From contig NZ_JADWYO010000013.1 in assembly GCF_022414595.1 (NCBI RefSeq), positions 1 through 64,000 on the forward strand: DNA of 64,000 bases, in the 5' to 3' direction. Positions 60,552-64,000 of this stretch are shown here, in pieces. The stretch comes from Streptomyces sp. MUM 203J. Its GTDB lineage: Bacteria; Actinomycetota; Actinomycetes; Streptomycetales; Streptomycetaceae. Position 1 is the first letter of the stretch; each line of letters opens with the position of its first letter. The notes under the pieces are model-generated. The model did no database searches. It worked only from the letters and a program-made list of their open reading frames with translations, and had not been told where the DNA came from. Position numbers and translations under genes: made by a program.

Positions 60552-60562
60552 GGCGCCCGACC

Positions 60563-60913
60563 CTACCGACCGAGGGGGAGCACGTCGGCGTCGAAGCAGG
60601 TCCGGGCGCCCGTGTGGCAGGCGGCACCGGTCTGGTCGACCTTGACGAGGACGGTGTCGGCGTCGCAGTCGAGGGCGACGGACTTGACCAGCTGGACGTG
60701 CCCGGAGGTGTCGCCCTTGACCCAGTACTCCCGGCGGCTGCGGGACCAGTAGGTGCAGCGGCCGGTGGTGAGGGTGCGGTGCAGGGCCTCGTCGTCCATC
60801 CAGCCCAGCATCAGCACCTCTCCGGTGTCGTACTGCTGAGCGATGGCCGGGACCAGCCCGTCGGGGCTGCGCTTGAGGCGGGCGGCGATGGCCGGGTCGA
60901 GATTGCTGGTCAT
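60563..60913 (-). CDS. hisI: Phosphoribosyl-AMP cyclohydrolase
   Basis: A 116-residue enzyme opening the adenine ring of PR-AMP in histidine synthesis. Zinc ligands are Cys in [15 protein letters not shown] and the pair CHTGARTCF; the Mg site is in the same DCDADT segment. The stretch [20 protein letters not shown] and [18 protein letters not shown] is diagnostic. No HisE domain is fused. It is first in the minus-strand run into trpE and is divergent from the next gene. Confidence 0.96.
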   Translation of the reverse strand: MTSNLDPAIAARLKRSPDGLVPAIAQQYDTGEVLMLGWMDDEALHRTLTTGRCTYWSRSRREYWVKGDTSGHVQLVKSVALDCDADTVLVKVDQTGAACHTGARTCFDADVLPLGR

Positions 60914-60996
60914 GCGGCCATTGTGCCGCGCCCGGCGGGGCGGTCCGCGCCGCGTCCACTGGGCGGACCGGCCCCGGCGGCCGTACGCTGGCGGAC

Positions 60997-61629
60997 ATGT
61001 CGACCCATGCGAAGCGTGAACGACTGCTCCTTGCCGATCTGTTGGAGGCCGCTGGACCGAACGCACCCACCCTCTGCGACGACTGGTCGACCCGTGATCT
61101 GGCGGCCCACGTGGTGGTGCGGGAGCAGCGCCCGGACGCGGCCGTGGGGGTGCTGGTGAGCGCGCTGCGGGACCGGATGGAGCGGGTCCGGACGGAGTTC
61201 GCGGCGAAGCCCTACGAGGAACTGGTGCAGATGATCCGGAGCGGGCCGCCGCGGATGTCGCCGTTCTCCCTGAAGCAGGTGGACGAGGGGGCGAACACCG
61301 TCGAGTTCTACGTCCACTCCGAGGACGTGCGGCGGGCCCACCCCGACTGGAGCCCGCGGGAGGTGGACCCGGTGTTCGCGGACGCGCTGTGGACGCGCCT
61401 GGAGAAGATGGCGCGGCTCGCGGGGCGGCGGTGCCCGGTGGGCCTGGTCGTCCGGCGGCCGAACGGCCAGACGGCCGTGGCGCACCGGGGCACGCCGGTG
61501 GTGACGGTGACCGGAGAGCCGGGGGAGCTGGTGCTGTTCCTGTACGGGAGGCAGTCCGCGGCGCAGGTGGAGCTGGAGGGCGACAAGGACGCGGTGGCCC
61601 GGGTGATGGAGGCGGGACTGGGCGTCTGA
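60997..61629 (+). CDS. TIGR03085-family metal-binding protein (DinB/MPI-like)
   Basis: A 210-residue protein. The N-terminal DinB-like helical bundle has [20 protein letters not shown] with the conserved W-x3-D-x2-AH core, and further likely ligands in [14 protein letters not shown]. This is the TIGR03085 type related to mycothiol-dependent maleylpyruvate isomerases. It is inserted against the strand of the surrounding his genes, as in other Streptomyces. Substrate unknown; a thiol-dependent reaction is an inference. Confidence 0.85.
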   Translation: MSTHAKRERLLLADLLEAAGPNAPTLCDDWSTRDLAAHVVVREQRPDAAVGVLVSALRDRMERVRTEFAAKPYEELVQMIRSGPPRMSPFSLKQVDEGANTVEFYVHSEDVRRAHPDWSPREVDPVFADALWTRLEKMARLAGRRCPVGLVVRRPNGQTAVAHRGTPVVTVTGEPGELVLFLYGRQSAAQVELEGDKDAVARVMEAGLGV

Positions 61630-61672
61630 CCCGGCGCGAGGACGGGGGTCCGGGGAGAGCCCCCGGACCCCG

Positions 61673-62434
61673 TCACCGGACCGGGTGGCCCGCCTCCCGC
61701 AGCGTGGACTTCACGTCTCCGATGCGCAGGTCGCCGAAGTGGAAGACCGACGCCGCCAGCACCGCGTCCGCGCCCGCGTCGATCGCCGGGGCGAAGTCGG
61801 ACAGCCGGCCCGCGCCGCCCGAGGCGATCACCGGCACGGTGACCTCGCGGCGCACCGCCGTGATCATCTCCGTGTCGTAGCCGTCCTTCGTGCCGTCCGC
61901 GTCCATGGAGTTCAGCAGGATCTCGCCGGCTCCCAGCCCGGCGGCCCGGTGGGCCCACTCGACCGCGTCGATGCCGGTGCCCCGGCGCCCGCCGTGGGTG
62001 GTGACCTCGAAGCCGGACGGGGTTCCCTCCGCGCGCCGGGCGTCCACGGACAGCACCAGCACCTGGCGGCCGAAGCGCTCCGCGATCTCCCGGATCAGTT
62101 CGGGCCGGGAGATCGCAGCGGTGTTGACGCCCACCTTGTCCGCGCCCGCGCGCAGCAGCCTGTCGACGTCCTCGGCGCTGCGCACCCCGCCGCCGACGGT
62201 CAGTGGGATGAAGACCTGTTCGGCGGTGCGGCGCACCACGTCGTAGGTGGTCTCGCGGTTGCCGGAGGACGCGGTGATGTCGAGGAAGGTCAGCTCGTCG
62301 GCGCCCTCGGCGTCGTACAGCTTGGCCATCTCGACGGGGTCCCCGGCGTCCCGCAGGTTCTGGAAGTTGACGCCCTTGACGACCCGGCCGTTGTCCACGT
62401 CCAGGCAGGGGATGACTCGTACGGCGAGCGTCAC
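61673..62434 (-). CDS. hisF: Imidazole glycerol phosphate synthase subunit HisF
   Basis: A 253-residue TIM-barrel cyclase subunit that, with HisH, forms imidazole glycerol phosphate and AICAR. The catalytic Asp residues are in [18 protein letters not shown] and [16 protein letters not shown]; phosphate loops are [15 protein letters not shown] and [13 protein letters not shown]. The GTG start overlaps the stop of the RidA gene (GTGA). Confidence 0.97.
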   Translation of the reverse strand: MTLAVRVIPCLDVDNGRVVKGVNFQNLRDAGDPVEMAKLYDAEGADELTFLDITASSGNRETTYDVVRRTAEQVFIPLTVGGGVRSAEDVDRLLRAGADKVGVNTAAISRPELIREIAERFGRQVLVLSVDARRAEGTPSGFEVTTHGGRRGTGIDAVEWAHRAAGLGAGEILLNSMDADGTKDGYDTEMITAVRREVTVPVIASGGAGRLSDFAPAIDAGADAVLAASVFHFGDLRIGDVKSTLREAGHPVR

Positions 62435-62838
62435 GACACGGCTCCTCGGAATGCTTCCAGCTCTACTTCCACCATGATGCGCGGGTCGACGAAGCCGGAC
62501 ACCACGACCAGGGTGGTCACCGGACGGACGGCGTCGAAGAACTCCTTGTGGGCACGGCCCACCTCGTCCACGTCCCGCGCGTGGGTCACGTACATCCGGG
62601 TGCGGATCACGGACCCGGCGCCCAGCCCGAAGGCGCCCAGCGCCTCGACGGCGTGTGCGAAGGCCGCCCGGGTCTGCTCGTACGGGTCGCCCTCGCCGTG
62701 CAGGACCTCGCCCTCGAAGGCGGTGGTGCCGCCGACCAGGACGCGGTCGCCCGCCGCCACGGCGCGGGAGAAGCCGAAGGGCTCCTCCCAGGGGCTGCCG
62801 CTCCGCACCCGCCGTACGGCGCCGTCCGGCGCCGTCAC
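62431..62838 (-). CDS. RidA-family protein
   Basis: A 135-residue trimeric-type RidA/YjgF protein. The Arg that binds the carboxylate in true imine deaminases appears in [20 protein letters not shown], and the ending [14 protein letters not shown] is typical. It sits between hisA and hisF with GTGA overlaps on both sides, so it is co-translated with the histidine genes. RidA enzymes remove reactive enamine/imine intermediates from PLP enzymes; a link to His or Trp synthesis here is inference. Confidence 0.88.
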   Translation of the reverse strand: MTAPDGAVRRVRSGSPWEEPFGFSRAVAAGDRVLVGGTTAFEGEVLHGEGDPYEQTRAAFAHAVEALGAFGLGAGSVIRTRMYVTHARDVDEVGRAHKEFFDAVRPVTTLVVVSGFVDPRIMVEVELEAFRGAVS

Positions 62839-63560
62839 GGCGCCACCGCCGCCAGCGCCTCCTGCAGCGTGAACGCCTTGGCGTACAGCGCCTTGCCGAC
62901 GATGGCGCCCTCCACACCCTGCGGGACGAGCCCGGCGATGGCGCGCAGGTCGTCCAGGGAGGAGACGCCGCCGGAGGCGACGACGGGGCGCTCGGTGGCC
63001 GCGCAGACGTTCTTCAGCAGCTCCAGGTTGGGGCCCTGGAGGGTGCCGTCCTTGGCGATGTCGGTGACGACGTACCGGGCGCAGCCCTCGTTGTCGAGGC
63101 GCTCCAGCGTCTCGTACAGGTCGCCGCCGTCGCGGGTCCAGCCGCGTCCGCGCAGGGTGGTGCCGCGGACGTCGAGGCCGACGGCGATCTTGTCGCCGTG
63201 TTCCGCGATCACCTCGGCGACCCACTCGGGGGTCTCCAGCGCGGCGGTGCCGAGGTTGACACGGGTGCAGCCGGTGGCGAGGGCCGCGGCCAGGGAGGCG
63301 TCGTCGCGGATGCCGCCGGACAGTTCGACCTTGATGTCCATGGCTCCGGTGACCTGCGCGATCAGGTCGCGGTTGGTACCGGTGCCGAAGGCGGCGTCGA
63401 GGTCGACGAGGTGCAGCCACTCGGCGCCCGCGCGCTGCCAGGCCAGGGCCGCCTCCAGCGGGGAGCCGTAGGACGTCTCCGTGCCGGACTCGCCATGGAC
63501 GAGCCGTACGGCCTGGCCGTCCCGGACGTCGACGGCGGGGAGGAGTTCGAGCTTGGTCAT
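62835..63560 (-). CDS. priA: Bifunctional phosphoribosyl isomerase (HisA/TrpF), PriA
   Basis: A 241-residue TIM barrel. The catalytic Asp pair is in [19 protein letters not shown] and [16 protein letters not shown]; the phosphate loops are [17 protein letters not shown] and [18 protein letters not shown]. In Streptomyces this enzyme does both the HisA and the TrpF reaction, which explains why no trpF lies in the trp cluster. It links the two pathways present here. It is followed by RidA with a GTGA overlap. Confidence 0.95.
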   Translation of the reverse strand: MTKLELLPAVDVRDGQAVRLVHGESGTETSYGSPLEAALAWQRAGAEWLHLVDLDAAFGTGTNRDLIAQVTGAMDIKVELSGGIRDDASLAAALATGCTRVNLGTAALETPEWVAEVIAEHGDKIAVGLDVRGTTLRGRGWTRDGGDLYETLERLDNEGCARYVVTDIAKDGTLQGPNLELLKNVCAATERPVVASGGVSSLDDLRAIAGLVPQGVEGAIVGKALYAKAFTLQEALAAVAP

Positions 63561-63611
63561 CTCAGCGGTCCTAGCGTCTAGCGGAGTTCGAAGAAGGCGA
63601 AGAAGACGGGA

Positions 63612-64000
63612 TCAGAAGGAGCGGAGCCAGTTCGTGAGCAGCTGGGCTCCCGCGTCGCCGGACTTCTCCGGGTGGAACTGGGTCGCCCACAGGGCGCCGT
63701 TCTCGACGGCGGCCACGAACCGCTCGCCGTGCTCGGCCCAGGTGACCTTGGGGGCGCGCATGGCGGGGTTGGTGATCTCCAGGTTCCAGTCGGTCACCGC
63801 GTACGAGTGCACGAAGTAGAACCGGGCGTCGGCGTCGAGTCCGGCGAATAGTTCGCTGTTCTCGGGCGCGTCGACGGTGTTCCAGCCCATGTGGGGGACG
63901 ACGGGGGCCTTGAGGGGGCCGACCGTGCCGGGCCACTCGTCGAGGCCCTCGGTCTCGACGCCGTGCTCGACGCCGCGCTCGAACAGGATCTGCATGCCGA
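63612..64000 (-). CDS. hisH: Imidazole glycerol phosphate synthase subunit HisH (5' end outside window)
   Basis: The C-terminal part of a class I glutamine amidotransferase runs off the right edge (the frame is open at 64000, just before GMQILFERG, the end of the nucleophile elbow). The visible part has [19 protein letters not shown] and the catalytic His-Glu in [13 protein letters not shown]. The nucleophile Cys lies outside. It supplies ammonia to HisF. The gap to priA is 51 bp. Confidence 0.94.
   Translation of the reverse strand, partial: GMQILFERGVEHGVETEGLDEWPGTVGPLKAPVVPHMGWNTVDAPENSELFAGLDADARFYFVHSYAVTDWNLEITNPAMRAPKVTWAEHGERFVAAVENGALWATQFHPEKSGDAGAQLLTNWLRSF

Noticed and set aside
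60552..60562. trpL-type attenuator upstream of trpE
   Set aside because: Only 11 bases separate hisI and trpE; no Trp-rich leader can fit.

Overview
The window is chromosomal DNA from a Streptomyces (or very close actinomycete). The DNA is very GC-rich with strong third-position GC bias, many genes start with GTG or TTG, and genes are tightly overlapped (ATGA, GTGA, TGATG). From memory, the core gene order follows the S. coelicolor stretch from polA (SCO2003) through pyk2 (SCO2014), gltBD (SCO2025/2026) and trp (SCO2036-2043) to priA (SCO2050). I could not run an alignment to confirm this.

Layout. 0-25.6 kb is core: the end of an HrpB-type helicase gene, a secreted lytic transglycosylase with a Pro-Thr linker, a DUF4184 membrane protein, polA, an FdhF-like molybdopterin oxidoreductase, a hotdog thioesterase, a branched-chain amino-acid ABC operon (livK-H-M-G-F), the ANTAR regulator pdtaR, a tRNA with anticodon CAA followed by a decayed LAGLIDADG-type gene, pyk, a Tat-exported 5'-nucleotidase, an N-hydroxylating monooxygenase and the M1 aminopeptidase pepN.

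25.6-30.3 kb and 33.3-41.5 kb are accessory. They hold small overlapping-gene cassettes of the type found beside XRE regulators, remnants of IS701- and IS256-type elements, an intact IS5-like element, a truncated tyrosine integrase, HNH/ATPase remnants, and lower-GC small secreted or membrane genes. Between them lies a short stretch with chorismate mutase, a secreted trypsin, a zinc-protease-like protein and a PNPOx-type protein.

41.5-64 kb is core again: a DUF4352-type lipid-anchored or membrane protein, a vWA protein, gltBD, a VIT1-like transporter, ribokinase, lgt, a DsbA-like thioredoxin, the trp cluster (trpE, three small membrane-protein genes, trpC, trpM, trpB, trpA), and his genes (hisI, hisF, a RidA gene, hisA/priA, and hisH running off the edge).

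Most interesting locus, 36.4-40.9 kb. Two paralogous small secreted proteins (same EGS.SS, ESRRW, SGC, DVFGPD, NYC and YWG motifs) flank a three-gene ABC-transporter operon. One of the two is split by an 878-bp IS5-like element placed exactly between its signal peptide and mature part; removing the element and one TA target duplicate restores a perfect reading frame. A strong hairpin separates this gene from the transporter genes, and one transporter-linked gene carries a TTA (bldA-type) codon. I read this as a candidate secreted-protein/ABC-transporter system of unknown function. Next to it is a 62-residue secreted peptide with a duplicated DQSWGP motif.
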